64,000 nucleotides of DNA, taken from Tachypleus tridentatus. Taxonomy: Eukaryota; Arthropoda; Merostomata; Xiphosura; Limulidae. The DNA is taken from positions 3,348,001-3,412,000 of the forward strand of contig NC_134825.1 of NCBI RefSeq assembly GCF_004210375.1. The letters are read 5' to 3'. Shown piece after piece: positions 22,401 to 37,400 of the stretch. The position numbers were made by a program, and so were the translations under genes. The notes beneath the pieces were generated by a model, which made no database searches, was not told the origin of the DNA, and worked only from the letters and a program-made list of their open reading frames with translations. The first letter of the stretch is position 1, and every line of letters begins with the position of its first letter.

Positions 22401-25400
22401 TGTAGGTAGTGATTAAATCTGTGTAAACCAAGTTGTGTACGTAGTGATTAAATCTGTGTAAACAAAGTGGTGTACATAGTGATAAAATCTGTGTAAACCA
22501 AGTTGTGTACGTAGTGATTAAATCTGTGTAAACTAAGTGGTGTAGGTAGTGATAAAATCTGTGTAAACCAATATGTGTACATAGTGATAAAATCTGTGTA
22601 AACCAAGTTGTGTACATAGTGATTAAATCTGTGTAAACCAAGTTGTGTACGTAGTGATAAAATCTGTGTAAACCAAGTTGTGTACGTAGTGATTAAATCT
22701 GTGTAAACTAAGTGGTGTACATAGTGATAAAATCTGTGTAAACCAAGTTGTGTACGTAGTGATTAAATCTGTGTAAACTAAGTGGTGTACCTAGTGATGA
22801 AATCTGTGTAAACCAAGTTGTGTACGTAGTGATTAAATCTGTGTAAACTAAGTGGTGTATGTAGTGATAAAATCTGTGTAAACCAAGTTGTGTACATAGT
22901 GATAAAATCTGTGTAAACCAAGTTGTGTACGTAGTGATTAAATCTGTGTAAACTAAGTGGTGTATGTAGTGATAAAATCTGTGTAAACCAAGGGGCGTAC
23001 GTAGTGATTAAATCTGTGTAAACCAAGTTGTGTACATAGTGATTAAATCTGTGTAAACCAAGTTGTGTACATAGTGATAAAATCTGTGTAAACCAAGTTG
23101 TGTACATAGTGATAAAATCTGTGTAAACCAAGTGGTGTATGTAGTGATAAAATCTGTGTAAACCAAGGGCATACCTAGTGATAAAATCTGTGTAAACCAA
23201 GTTGTGTACGTAGTGATTAAATCTGTGTAAACCAAGTGGTGTATGTAGTGATAAAATCTGTGTAAACCAAGGGGTGTACGTAGTGATTAAATCTGTGTAA
23301 ACCAAGTTGTGTACATAGTGATTAAATCTGTGTAAACCAAGTGGTGTATGTAGTGATAAAATCTGTGTAAACCAAGTGGTGTATGTAGTGATAAAATCTG
23401 TGTAAACCAAGTAGGTGTACATAGTGATAAAATCTGTGTAAACCAAGTTGTGTACGTAGTGATTAAATCTGTGTAAACCAAGTGGTGTATATAGTGATAA
23501 AATCTGTGTAAACCAAGTTGTGTACATAGTGATAAAATCTGTGTAAACCAAGTGGTGTACCTAGTGATGAAATCTGTATAAACCAAGTTGTGTACATAGT
23601 GATAAAATCTGTGTAAACCAAGTTGTGTACGTAGTGATTAAATCTGTGTAAACTAAGTGCTGTACATAGTGATAAAATCTGTGTAAACCAAGTTGTGTAC
23701 GTAGTGATTAAATCTGTGTAAACCAAGTGGTGTATATAGTGATAAAATCTGTGTAAACCAAGTTGTGTACATAGTGATAAAATCTGTGTAAACCAAGTGG
23801 TGTATGTAGTGATAAAATCTGTGTAAACCAAGTTGTGTACATAGTGATAAAATCTGTGTAAACCAAGTGGTGTATGTAGTGATAAAATCTGTGTAAACCA
23901 AGTTGTGTACATAGTGATAAAATCTGTGTAAACCAAGTGGTGTACCTAGTGATGAAATCTGTGTAAACCAAGTTGTGTATTTAGTGATGAAATCTGTGTA
24001 AACCAAGTTGTGTACATAGTGATGAAATCTGTGTGAACCAAGTTCTGTACATAGTGATGAAATCTGTGTAAACCAAGTTGTGTACATAGTGATAAAATCT
24101 GTGTAAACCAAGTTGTGTACATAGTGATAAAATCTGTGTAAACCAAGTTGTGTACATAGTGATAAAATCTGTGTAAACCAAGTTGTGTACGTAGTGATTA
24201 AATCTGTGTAAACCAAGTGGTGTATGTAGTGATAAAATCTGTGTAAACCAAGTGGTGTATGTAGTGATAAAATCTGTGTAAACCAAGGGGTGTACCTAGT
24301 GATAAAATCTGTGTAAACCAAGTTGTGTACGTAGTGATTAAATCTGTGTAAACCAAGTGGTGTATATAGTGATAAAATCTGTGTAAACCAAGTTGTGTAC
24401 ATAGTGATAAAATCTGTGTAAACCAAGTGGTGTACCTAGTGATGAAATCTGTATAAACCAAGTTGTGTACATAGTGATAAAATCTGTGTAAACCAAGTTG
24501 TGTACGTAGTGATTAAATCTGTGTAAACCAAGTGGTGTACATAGTGATAAAATCTGTGTAAACCAAGTTGTGTACGTAGTGATTAAATCTGTGTAAACCA
24601 AGTGGTGTATATAGTGATAAAATCTGTGTAAACCAAGTTGTGTACATAGTGATAAAATCTGTGTAAACCAAGTGGTGTACCTAGTGATGAAATCTGTGTA
24701 AACCAAGTTGTGTACGTAGTGATAAAATCTGTGTAAACCAAGTTGTGTACGTAGTGATTAAATCTGTGTAAACCAAGTTGTGTACATAGTGATAAAATCT
24801 GTGTAAACCAAGTTGTGTAGGTAGTGATTAAATCTGTGTAAACTAAGTGGTGTACATAGTGATACATAAATAAAATCTGTGTAAACCAAGTTGTGTACAT
24901 AGTGATTAAATCTGTGTAAACCAAGTGGTGTAGGTAGTGATAAAATCTGTGTAAACCAAGTTGTGTACATAGTGATAAAATCTGTGTAAACCAAGTTGTG
25001 TACGTAGTGATAAAATCTGTGTAAACCAAGTTGTGTACGTAGTGATTAAATCTGTGTAAACCAAGTGGTGTACATAGTGATAAAATCTGTGTAAACCAAG
25101 TTGTGTACATAGTGATTAAATCTGTGTAAACCAAGTGGTGTATGTAGTGATAAAATCTGTGTAAACCAAGGGGCATACATAGTGATAAAATCTGTGTAAA
25201 CCAAGTTGTGTACGTAGTGATTAAATCTGTGTAAACCAAGTGGTGTATATAGTGATAAAATCTGTGTAAACCAAGTGGTGTACCTAGTGATGAAATCTGT
25301 GTAAACCAAGTTGTGTACGTAGTGATAAAATCTGTGTAAACCAAGTTGTGTACGTAGTGATTAAATCTGTGTAAACCAAGTGGTGTACATAGTGATAAAA

Positions 25401-28400
25401 TCTGTGTAAACCAAGTTGTGTACGTAGTGATTAAATCTGTGTAAACTAAGTGGTGTATGTAGTGATAAAATCTGTGTAAACCAAGTGGTGTACGTAGTGA
25501 TTAAATCTGTGTAAACCAAGTTGTGTACATAGTGATTAAATCTGTGTAAACCAAGTGGTGTATGTAGTGATAAAATCTGTGTAAACCAAGTTGTGTACGT
25601 AGTGATAAAATCTGTGTAAACCAAGTGGTGTATATAGTGATAAAATCTGGGTAAACCAAGTTGTGTACATAGTGATAAAATCTGTGTAAACCAAGTTGTG
25701 TACATAGTGATAAAATCTGTGTAAACCAAGTGGTGTACCTAGTGATGAAATCTGTATAAACCAAGTTGTGTACGTGGTGATAAAATCTGTGTAAACCAAG
25801 TTGTGTACGTAGTGATTAAATCTGTGTAAACCAAGTTGTGTACATAGTGATAAAATCTGTGTAAACCAAGTTGTGTAGGTAGTGATTAAATCTGTGTAAA
25901 CTAAGTGGTGTACATAGTGATAAAATCTGTGTAAACCAAGTTGTGTACATAGTGATTAAATCTGTGTAAACTAAGTGGTGTAGGTAGTGATAAAATCTGT
26001 GTAAACCAAGTTGTGTACATAGTGATAAAATCTGTGTAAACAAAGTTGTGTACGTAGTGATAAAATCTGTGTAAACCAAGTTGTGTACGTAGTGATTAAA
26101 TCTGTGTAAACTAAGTGGTGTACATAGTGATAAAATCTGTGTAAACCAAGTTGTGTACATAGTGATTAAATCTGTGTAAACTAAGTAGTGTATGTAGTGA
26201 TAAAATCTGTGTAAACCAAATCTGGGCATACCTAGTGATAAAATCTGTGTAAACCAAGTTGTGTACGTAGTGATTAAATCTGTGTAAACCAAGTGGTGTA
26301 TATAGTGATAAAATCTGTGTAAACCAAGTGGTGTACCTAGTGATGAAATCTGTGAAACCAAGTTGTGTACGTGGTGATAAAATCTGTGTAAACCAAGTTG
26401 TGTACGTAGTGATTAAATCTGTGTAAACCAAGTGGTGTACATAGTGATAAAATCTGTGTAAACCAAGTTGTGTACGTAGTGATTAAATCTGTGTAAACCA
26501 AGTGGTGTATGTAGTGATAAAATCTGTGTAAACCAAGGGGTGTACGTAGTGATTAAATCTGTGTAAACCAAGTTGTGTACATAGTGATTAAATCTGTGTA
26601 AACTAAGTGGTGTATGTAGTGATAAAATCTGTGTAAGCTAAGTGGTGTATGTAGTGATAAAATCTGTGTAAACCAAGTTGTGTACGTAGTGATAAAATCT
26701 GTGTAAACCAAGTGGGGTACATAGTGATTAAATCTGTATAAACCAAGCTGTGTACATAGTGATAAAATCTGTGTAAACCAAGTTGTGTACATAGTGATAA
26801 AATCTGTGTAAACCAAGTGGTGTACCTAGTGATGAAATCTGTATAAACCAAGTTGTGTACGTGGTGATAAAATCTGTGTAAACCAAGTTGTGTAGGTAGT
26901 GATTAAATCTGTGTAAACCAAGTTGTGTACGTAGTGATTAAATCTGGGTAAACTAAGTGGTGTACATAGTGATAAAATCTGTGTAAACCAAGTTGTGTAC
27001 GTAGTGATTAAATCTGTGTAAACTAAGTGGTGTAGGTAGTGATAAAATCTGTGTAAACCAATATGTGTACATAGTGATAAAATCTGTGTAAACCAAGTTG
27101 TGTACATAGTGATTAAATCTGTGTAAACCAAGTTGTGTACGTAGTGATAAAATCTGTGTAAACCAAGTTGTGTACGTAGTGATTAAATCTGTGTAAACCA
27201 AGTGGTGTACATAGTGATAAAATCTGTGTAAACCAAGTTGGTGTACGTAGTGATTAAATCTGTGTAAACCAAGTGGTGTACCTAGTGATAAAATCTGTGT
27301 AAACCAAGTTGTGTACGTAGTGATAAAATCTGTGTAAACCAAGTGGTGTATGTAGTGATAAAATCTGTGTAAACCAAGTTGTGTACATAGTGATAAAATC
27401 TGTGTAAACCAAGTTGTGTACGTAGTGATTAAATCTGTGTAAACCAAGTGGTGTATGTAGTGATAAAATCTGTGTAAACCAAGGGGTGTACGTAGTGATT
27501 AAATCTGTGTAAACCAAGTTGTGTACATAGTGATTAAATCTGTGTAAACCAAGTTGTGTACATAGTGATAAAATCTGTGTAAACCAAGTTGTGTACATAG
27601 TGATAAAATCTGTGTAAACCAAGTGGTGTATGTAGTGATAAAATCTGTGTAAACCAAGGGGCATACCTAGTGATAAAATCTGTGTAAACCAAGTTGTGTA
27701 CGTAGTGATTAAATCTGTGTAAACCAAGTGGTGTATGTAGTGATAAAATCTGTGTAAACCAAGGGGTGTACGTAGTGATTAAATCTGTGTAAACCAAGTT
27801 GTGTACATAGTGATTAAATCTGTGTAAACCAAGTGGTGTATGTAGTGATAAAATCTGTGTAAACCAAGTGGTGTATGTAGTGATAAAATCTGTGTAAACC
27901 AAGGGTGTACATAGTGATAAAATCTGTGTAAACCAAGTTGTGTACGTAGTGATTAAATCTGTGTAAACTAAGTGGTGTATATAGTGATAAAATCTGTGTA
28001 AACCAAGTTGTGTACATAGTGATAAAATCTGTGTAAACCAAGTGGTGTACCTAGTGATGAAATCTGTATAAACCAAGTTGTGTACATAGTGATTAAATCT
28101 GTGTAAACCAAGTTGTGTACGTAGTGATTAAATCTGTGTAAACCAAGTGTGTACATAGTGATAAAATCTGTGTAAACCAAGTTGTGTACGTAGTGATTAA
28201 ATCTGTGTAAACCAAGTGGTGTATATAGTGATAAAATCTGTGTAAACCAAGTTGTGTACATAGTGATAAAATCTGTGTAAACCAAGTTGTGTACATAGTG
28301 ATTAAATCTGTGTAAACCAAGTTGTGTACGTAGTGATAAAATCTGTGTAAACCAAGTTGTGTACATAGTGATAAAATCTGTGTAAACCAAGTGGTGTATG

Positions 28401-31400
28401 TAGTGATAAAATCTGTGTAAACCAAGGGGTGTACATAGTGATAAAATCTGTGTAAACCAAGTTGTGTACGTAGTGATTAAATCTGTGTAAACCAAGTGGT
28501 GTATGTAGTGATAAAATCTGTGTAAACCAAGTTGTGTACGTAGTGATTAAATCTGTGTAAACCAAGTTGTGTACATAGTGATTAAATCTGTGTAAACCAA
28601 GTGGTGTATGTAGTGATAAAATCTGTGTAAACCAAGTGGTGTATGTAGTGATAAAATCTGTGTAAACCAAGGGTGTACATAGTGATAAAATCTGTGTAAA
28701 CCAAGTTGTGTACGTAGTGATTAAATCTGTGTAAACCAAGTGGTGTATATAGTGATAAAATCTGTGTAAACCAAGTTGTGTACATAGTGATAAAATCTGT
28801 GTAAACCAAGTGGTGTACCTAGTGATGAAATCTGTGTAAACCAAGTTGTGTACATAGTGATAAAATCTGTGTAAACCAAGTTGTGTACGTAGTGATTAAA
28901 TCTGTGTAAACCAAGTGTGTACATAGTGATAAAATCTGTGTAAACCAAGTTGTGTACGTAGTGATTAAATCTGTGTAAACCAAGTGGTGTATATAGTGAT
29001 AAAATCTGTGTAAACCAAGTTGTGTACATAGTGATAAAATCTGTGTAAACCAAGTTGTGTACATAGTGATTAAATCTGTGTAAACCAAGTGGTGTAGGTA
29101 GTGATAAAATCTGTGTAAACCAAGTTGTGTACATAGTGATAAAATCTGTGTAAACCAAGTTGTGTACGTAGTGATAAAATCTGTGTAAACCAAGTTGTGT
29201 ACGTAGTGATTAAATCTGTGTAAACTAAGTGGTGTACATAGTGATAAAATCTGTGTAAACCAAGTTGTGTACATAGTGATTAAATCTGTGTAAACTAAGT
29301 GGTGTATGTAGTGATAAAATCTGTGTAAACCAAGGGGTGTACGTAGTGATAAAATCTGTGTAAACCAAGTTGTGTACGTAGTGATTAAATCTGTGTAAAC
29401 CAAGTGGTGTATATAGTGATAAAATCTGTGTAAACCAAGTTGTGTACATAGTGATAAAATCTGTGTAAACCAAGTGGTGTACCTAGTGATGAAATCTGTA
29501 TAAACCAAGTTGTGTACGTAGTGATAAAATCTGTGTAAACCAAGTTGTGTACGTAGTGATTAAATCTGTGTAAACCAAGTGGTGTACATAGTGATAAAAT
29601 CTGTGTAAACCAAGTTGTGTACGTAGTGATTAAATCTGTGTAAACTAAGTGGTGTATGTAGTGATAAAATCTGTGTAAACCAAGGGGCGTACGTAGTGAT
29701 TAAATCTGTGTAAACCAAGTTGTGTACATAGTGATTAAATCTGTGTAAACTAAGTGGTGTATGTAGTGATAAAATCTGTGTAAGCTAAGTGGTGTATGTA
29801 GTAATAAAATCTGTGTAAACCAAGTTGTGTACGTAGTGATAAAATCTGTGTAAACCAAGTGGTGTACATAGTGATTAAATCTGTATAAACCAAGTTGTGT
29901 ACATAGTGATAAAATCTGTGTAAACCAAGTTGTGTACATAGTGATAAAATCTGTGTAAACCAAGTGGTGTACCTAGTGATAAAATCTGTGTAAACCAAGT
30001 TGTGTAGGTAGAGATTAAATCTGTGTAAACTAAATGGTGTACATAGTGATAAAATCTGTGTAAACCAAGTTGTGTACATAGTGATTAAATCTGTGTAAAC
30101 TAAGTGGTGTAGGTAGTGATAAAATCTGTGTAAACAAAGTTGTGTACGTAGTGATAAAATCTGTGTAATCCAAGTTGTGTACGTAGTGATTAAATCTGTG
30201 TAAACTAAGTAGTGTACATAGTGATAAAATCTGTGTAAACCAAGTTGTGTACATAGTGATTAAATCTGTGTAAACCAAGTGGTGTATGTAGTGATAAAAT
30301 CTGTGTAAACCAAGTTGTGTACATAGTGATAAAATCTGTGTAAACCAAGTTGTGTACGTAGTGATTAAATCTGTGTAAACCAAGTGGTGTATATAGTGAT
30401 AAAATCTGTGTAAACCAAGTTGTGTACATAGTGATAAAATCTGTGTAAACCAAGTTGTGTACATAGTGATAAAATCTGTGTAAACCAAGTTGTGTACGTA
30501 GTGATAAAATCTGTGTAAACCAAGTTGTGTACATAGTGATAAAATCTGTGTAAACCAAGTTGTGTACGTAGTGATTAAATCTGTGTAAACCAAGTGGTGT
30601 ACATAGTGATAAAATCTGTGTAAACCAAGTTGTGTACGTAGTGATTAAATCTGTGTAAACCAAGTGGTGTATGTAGTGATAAAATCTGTGTAAACCAAGG
30701 GTGTACGTAGTGATTAAATCTGTGTAAACCAAGTTGTGTACATAGTGATTAAATCTGTGTAAACCAAGTGGTGTATGTAGTGATAAAATCTGTGTAAACC
30801 AAGTGGTGTATGTAGTGATAAAATCTGTGTAAACCAAGTTGTGTACGTAGTGATAAAATCTGTGTAAACCAAGTGGTGTACATAGTGATTAAATCTGTGT
30901 AAACCAAGTTGTGTACATAGTGATAAAATCTGTGTAAACCAAGTTGTGTACATAGTGATAAAATCTGTGTAAACCAAGTGGTGTACCTAGTGATGAAATC
31001 TTTATAAACCAAGTTGTGTACGTAGTGATAAAATCTGTGTAAACCAAGTTGTGTACGTAGTGATTAAATCTGTGTAAACCAAGTTGTGTACGTAGTGATT
31101 AAATCTGTGTAAACCAAGTGGTGTACATAGTGATAAAATCTGTGTAAACCAAGTTGTGTACGTAGTGATTAAATCTGTGTAAACCAAGTGGTGTAGGTAG
31201 TGATAAAATCTGTGTAAACCAATATGTGTACATAGTGATAAAATCTGTGTAAACCAAGTTGTGTACATAGTGATTAAATCTGTGTAAACCAAGTTGTGTA
31301 CGTAGTGATAAAATCTGTGTAAACCAAGTTGTGTACACAGTGATAAAATCTGTGTAAACCAAGTTGTGTACATAGTGATAAAATCTGTGTAAACCAAGTT

Positions 31401-34400
31401 GTGTACATAGTGATTAAATCTGTGTAAACCAAGTTGTGTACATAGTGATAAAATCTGTGTAAACCAAGTTGTGTACGTAGTGATTAAATCTGTGTAAACT
31501 AAGTGGTGTATATAGTGATAAAATCTGTGTAAACCAAGTTGTGTACATAGTGATAAAATCTGTGTAAACCAAGTTGTGTACGTAGTGATAAAATCTGTGT
31601 AAACCAAGTTGTGTACGTAGTGATAAAATCTGTGTAAACCAAGTTGTGTACGTAGTGATTAAATCTGTGTAAACCAAGTTGTGTACATAGTGATAAAATC
31701 TGTGTAAACCAAGTGGTGTACCTAGTGATGAAATCTGTGTAAACCAAGTTGTGTACGTAGTGATAAAATCTGTGTAAACCAAGTTGTGTACGTAGTGATT
31801 AAATCTGTGTAAACCAAGTGGTGTACATAGTGATAAAATCTGTGTAAACCAAGTTGTGTACGTAGTGATTAAATCTGTGTAAACCAAGTGGTGTAGGTAG
31901 TGATAAAATCTGTGTAAACCAAGTTGTGTACATAGTGATAAAATCTGTGTAAACCAAGTTGTGTACGTAGTGATTAAATCTGTGTAAACTAAGTGGTGTA
32001 TGTAGTGATAAAATCTGTGTAAACCAAGTTGTGTACATAGTGATAAAATCTGTGTAAACCAAGTTGTGTACGTAGTGATTAAATCTGTGTAAACCAAGTG
32101 GTGTATGTAGTGATAAAATCTGTGTAAACCAAGTTGTGTACATAGTGATAAAATCTGTGTAAACCAAGTGGTGTACATAGTGATGAAATCTGTGTAAACC
32201 AAGTGTGTATTTAGTGATAAAATCTGTGTAAACCAAGTTGTGTACATAGTGATGAAATCTGTGTAAACCAAGTTGTGTACATAGTGATAAAATCTGTGTA
32301 AACCAAGTTGTGTACATAGTGATAAAATCTGTGTAAACCAAGTTGTGTACATAGTGATAAAATCTGTGTAAACCAAGTTGTGTACATAGTGATAAAATCT
32401 GTGTAAACCAAGTTGTGTACGTAGTGATTAAATCTGTGTAAACCAAGTGGTGTATGTAGTGATAAAATCTGTGTAAACCAAGTGGTGTATGTAGTGATAA
32501 AATCTGTGTAAACCAAGGGGTGTACCTAGTGATAAAATCTGTGTAAACCAAGTTGTGTACGTAGTGATTAAATCTGTGTAAACTAAGTGGTGTATATAGT
32601 GATAAAATCTGTGTAAACCAAGTTGTGTACATAGTGATAAAATCTGTGTAAACCAAGTGGTGTACCTAGTGATAAAATCTGTGTAAACCAAGTTGTGTAC
32701 ATAGTGATAAAATCTGTGTAAACCAAGTTGTGTACGTAGTGATTAAATCTGTGTAAACTAAGTGGTGTACATAGTGATAAAATCTGTGTAAACCAAGTTG
32801 TGTACGTAGTGATTAAATCTGTGTAAACTAAGTGGTGTATATAGTGATAAAATCTGTGTAAACCAAGTTGTGTACATAGTGATAAAATCTGTGTAAACCA
32901 AGTGGTGTACCTAGTGATGAAATCTGTATAAACCAAGTTGTGTACGTAGTGATAAAATCTGTGTAAACCAAGTTGTGTACGTAGTGATTAAATCTGTGTA
33001 AACCAAGTTGTGTACATAGTGATAAAATCTGTGTAAACCAAGTTGTGTAGGTAGTGATTAAATCTGTGTAAACTAAGTGGTGTACATAGTGATAAAATCT
33101 GTGTAAACCAAGTTGTGTACATAGTGATTAAATCTGTGTAAACTAAGTGGTGTAGGTAGTGATAAAATCTGTGTAAACCAAGTTGTGTACATAGTGATAA
33201 AATCTGTGTAAACAAAGTTGTGTACGTAGTGATAAAATCTGTGTAAACCAAGTTGTGTACGTAGTGATTAAATCTGTGTAAACAAGTGGTGTACATAGTG
33301 ATAAAATCTGTGTAAACCAAGTTGTGTACATAGTGATTAAATCTGTGTAAACCAAGTGGTGTATGTAATGATAAAATCTGTGTAAACCAAGGGGTGTACC
33401 TAGTGATAAAATCTGTGTAAACCAAGTTGTGTACGTAGTGATTAAATCTGTGTAAACTAAGTGGTGTATATAGTGATAAAATCTGTGTAAACCAAGTGGT
33501 GTACCTAGTGATGAAATCTGTAGAAACCAAGTTGTGTACGTGGTGATAAAATCTGTGTAAACCAAGTTGTGTACGTAGTGATTAAATCTGTGTAAACTAA
33601 GTGGTGTACATAGTGATAAAATCTGTGTAAACCAAGTTGTGTACGTAGTGATTAAATCTGTGTAAACTAAGTGGTGTATGTAGTGATAAAATCTGTGTAA
33701 ACCAAGGGGCGTACGTAGTGATTAAATCTGTGTAAACCAAGTTGTGTACATAGTGATTAAATCTGTGTAAACTAAGTGGTGTATGTAGTGATAAAATCTG
33801 TGTAAACTAAGTGGTGTATGTAGTGATAAAATCTGTGTAAACCAAGTTGTGTACGTAGTGATAAAATCTGTGTAAACCAAGTGGGTACATAGTGATTAAA
33901 TCTGTATAGACCAAGCTGTGTACATAGTGATAAAATCTGTGTAAACCAAGTTGTGTACATAGTGATAAAATCTGTGTAAACCAAGTGGTGTACCTAGTGA
34001 TGAAATCTGTATAAACCAAGTTGTGTACGTGGTCATAAAATCTGTGTAAACCAAGTTGTGTAGGTAGTGATTAAATCTGTGTAAACCAAGTTGTGTACGT
34101 AGTGATTAAATCTGGGTAAACAAAGTGGTGTACATAGTGATAAAATCTGTGTAAACCAAGTTGTGTACGTAGTGATTAAATCTGTGTAAACCAAAGTGGT
34201 GTATCTGGTAGTGATAAAATCTGTGTAAACCAAGTATGTGTACATAGTGATAAAATCTGTGTAAACCAAGTTGTGTACATAGTGATTAAATCTGTGTAAA
34301 CCAAGTTGTGTACGTAGTGATAAAATCTGTGTAAACCAAGTTGTGTACGTAGTGATTAAATCTGTGTAAACCAAGTGGTGTACATAGTGATAAAATCTGT

Positions 34401-37400
34401 GTAAACCAAGTTGTGTACGTAGTGATTAAATCTGTGTAAACCAAGTGGTGTACATAGTGATAAAATCTGTGTAAACCAAGTTGTGTACGTAGTGATTAAA
34501 TCTGTGTAAACCAAGTGGTGTATGTAGTGATAAAATCTGTGTAAACCAAGTTGTGTACATAGTGATAAAATCTGTGTAAACCAAGTTGTGTACGTAGTGA
34601 TTAAATCTGTGTAAACCAAGTGGTGTATGTAGTGATAAAATCTGTGTAAACCAAGTTGTGTACGTAGTGATTAAATCTGTGTAAACCAAGTTGTGTACAT
34701 AGTGATTAAATCTGTGTAAACCAAGTTGTGTACATAGTGATAAAATCTGTGTAAACCAAGTTGTGTACATAGTGATAAAATCTGTGTAAACCAAGTGGTG
34801 TATGTAGTGATAAAATCTGTGTAAACCAAGTGGTGTACCTAGTGATAAAATCTGTGTAAACCAAGTTGTGTACGTAGTGATTAAATCTGTGTAAACCAAG
34901 TGGTGTATGTAGTGATAAAATCTGTGTAAACCAAGGGGTGTACGTAGTGATTAAATCTGTGTAAACCAAGTTGTGTACATAGTGATTAAATCTGTGTAAA
35001 CCAAGTGGTGTATGTAGTGATAAAATCTGTGTAAACCAAGTGGTGTATGTAGTGATAAAATCTGTGTAAACCAAAGGGTGTACCTAGTGATAAAATCTGT
35101 GTAAACCAAGTTGTGTACGTAGTGATTAAATCTGTGTAAACCAAGTGGTGTATATAGTGATAAAATCTGTGTAAACCAAGTTGTGTACATAGTGATAAAA
35201 TCTGTGTAAACCAAGTGGTGTACCTAGTGATAAAATCTGTGTAAACCAAGTTGTGTACATAGTGATAAAATCTGTGTAAACCAAGTTGTGTACGTAGTGA
35301 TTAAATCTGTGTAAACCAAGTTGTGTACATAGTGATAAAATCTGTGTAAACCAAGTTGTGTACGTAGTGATTAAATCTGTGTAAACCAAGTGGTGTATAT
35401 AGTGATAAAATCTGTGTAAACCAAGTTGTGTACATAGTGATAAAATCTGTGTAAACCAAGTTGTGTACATAGTGATTAAATCTGTGTAAACCAAGTGGTG
35501 TACGTAGTGATAAAATCTGTGTAAACCAAGTTGTGTACGTAGTGATTAAATCTGTGTAAACCAAGTGGTGTACGTAGTGATAAAATCTGTGTAAACCAAG
35601 TTGTGTACATAGTGATAAAATCTGTGTAAACCAAGTGGTGTACATAGTGATGAAATCTGTGTAAACCAAGTTGTGTACGTAGTGATTAAATCTGTGTAAA
35701 CCAAGTGGTGTACATAGTGATAAAATCTGTGTAAACCAAGTTGTGTACAGTTGTGTAGTGATTAAATCTGTGTAAACCAAGTGGTGTACGTAGTGATAAA
35801 ATCTGTGTAAACCAAGTTGTGTACATAGTGATAAAATCTGTGTAAACCAAGTTGTGTACATAGTGATTAAATCTGTGTAAACCAAGTTGTGTACGTAGTG
35901 ATAAAATCTGTGTAAACCAAGTTGTGTACGTAGTGATTAAATCTGTGTAAACCAAGTGGTGTACATAGTGATAAAATCTGTGTAAACCAAGTTGTGTACG
36001 TAGTGATTAAATCTGTGTAAACCAAGTGGTGTACATAGTGATAAAATCTGTGTAAACCAAGTTGTGTACGTAGTGATTAAATCTGTGTAAACTAAGTGGT
36101 GTATGTAGTGATAAAATCTGTGTAAACCAAGTTGTGTACATAGTGATAAAATCTGTGTAAACCAAGTTGTGTACGTAGTGATTAAATCTGTGTAAACTAA
36201 GTGGTGTATGTAGTGATAAAATCTGTGTAAACCAAGTTGTGTACGTAGTGATTAAATCTGTGTAAACCAAGTTGTGTACATAGTGATTAAATCTGTGTAA
36301 ACCAAGTTGTGTACATAGTGATAAAATCTGTGTAAACCAAGTTGTGTACATAGTGATAAAATCTGTGTAAACTAAGTGGTGTATGTAGTGATAAAATCTG
36401 TGTAAACCAAGGGGCATACCTTGTGATAAAATCTGTGTAAACCAAGTTGTGTACGTAGTGATTAAATCTGTGTAAACTAAGTGGTGTATATAGTGATAAA
36501 ATCTGTGTAAACCAAGTTGTGTACATAGTGATAAAATCTGTGTAAACCAAGTGGTGTACCTAGTGATGAAATCTGTATAAACCAAGTTGTGTACGTGGTG
36601 ATAAAATCTGTGTAAACCAAGTTGTGTACGTAGTGATTAAATCTGTGTAAACTAAGTGGTGTACATAGTGATAAAATCTGTGTAAACCAAGTTGTGTACG
36701 TAGTGATTAAATCTGTGTAAACTAAGTGGTGTATGTAGTGATAAAATCTGTGTAAACCAAGGGGCGTACGTAGTGATTAAATCTGTGTAAACCAAGTTGT
36801 GTACATAGTGATTAAATCTGTGTAAACCAAGTGGTGTATGTAGTGATAAAATCTGTGTAAACCAAGTGGTGTATGTAGTGATAAAATCTGTGTAAACCAA
36901 GTTGTGTACGTAGTGATAAAATCTGTGTAAACCAAGTGGGTACATAGTGATTAAATCTGTATAAACCAAGCTGTGTACATAGTGATAAAATCTGTGTAAA
37001 CCAAGTTGTGTACATAGTGATAAAATCTGTGTAAACCAAGTGGTGTACCTAGTGATGAAATCTGTATAAACCAAGTTGTGTACGTGGTCATAAAATCTGT
37101 GTAAACCAAGTTGTGTAGGTAGTGATTAAATCTGTGTAAACCAAGTTGTGTACGTAGTGATTAAATCTGTGTAAACAAAGTGGTGTACATAGTGATAAAA
37201 TCTGTGTAAACCAAGTTGTGTACGTAGTGATTAAATCTGTGTAAACTAAGTGGTGTATGTAGTGATAAAATCTGTGTAAACCAAGGGGCATACCTTGTGA
37301 TAAAATCTGTGTAAACCAAGTTGTGTACATAGTGATTAAATCTGTGTAAACCAAGTTGTGTACGTAGTGATAAAATCTGTGTAAACCAAGTTGTGTACGT

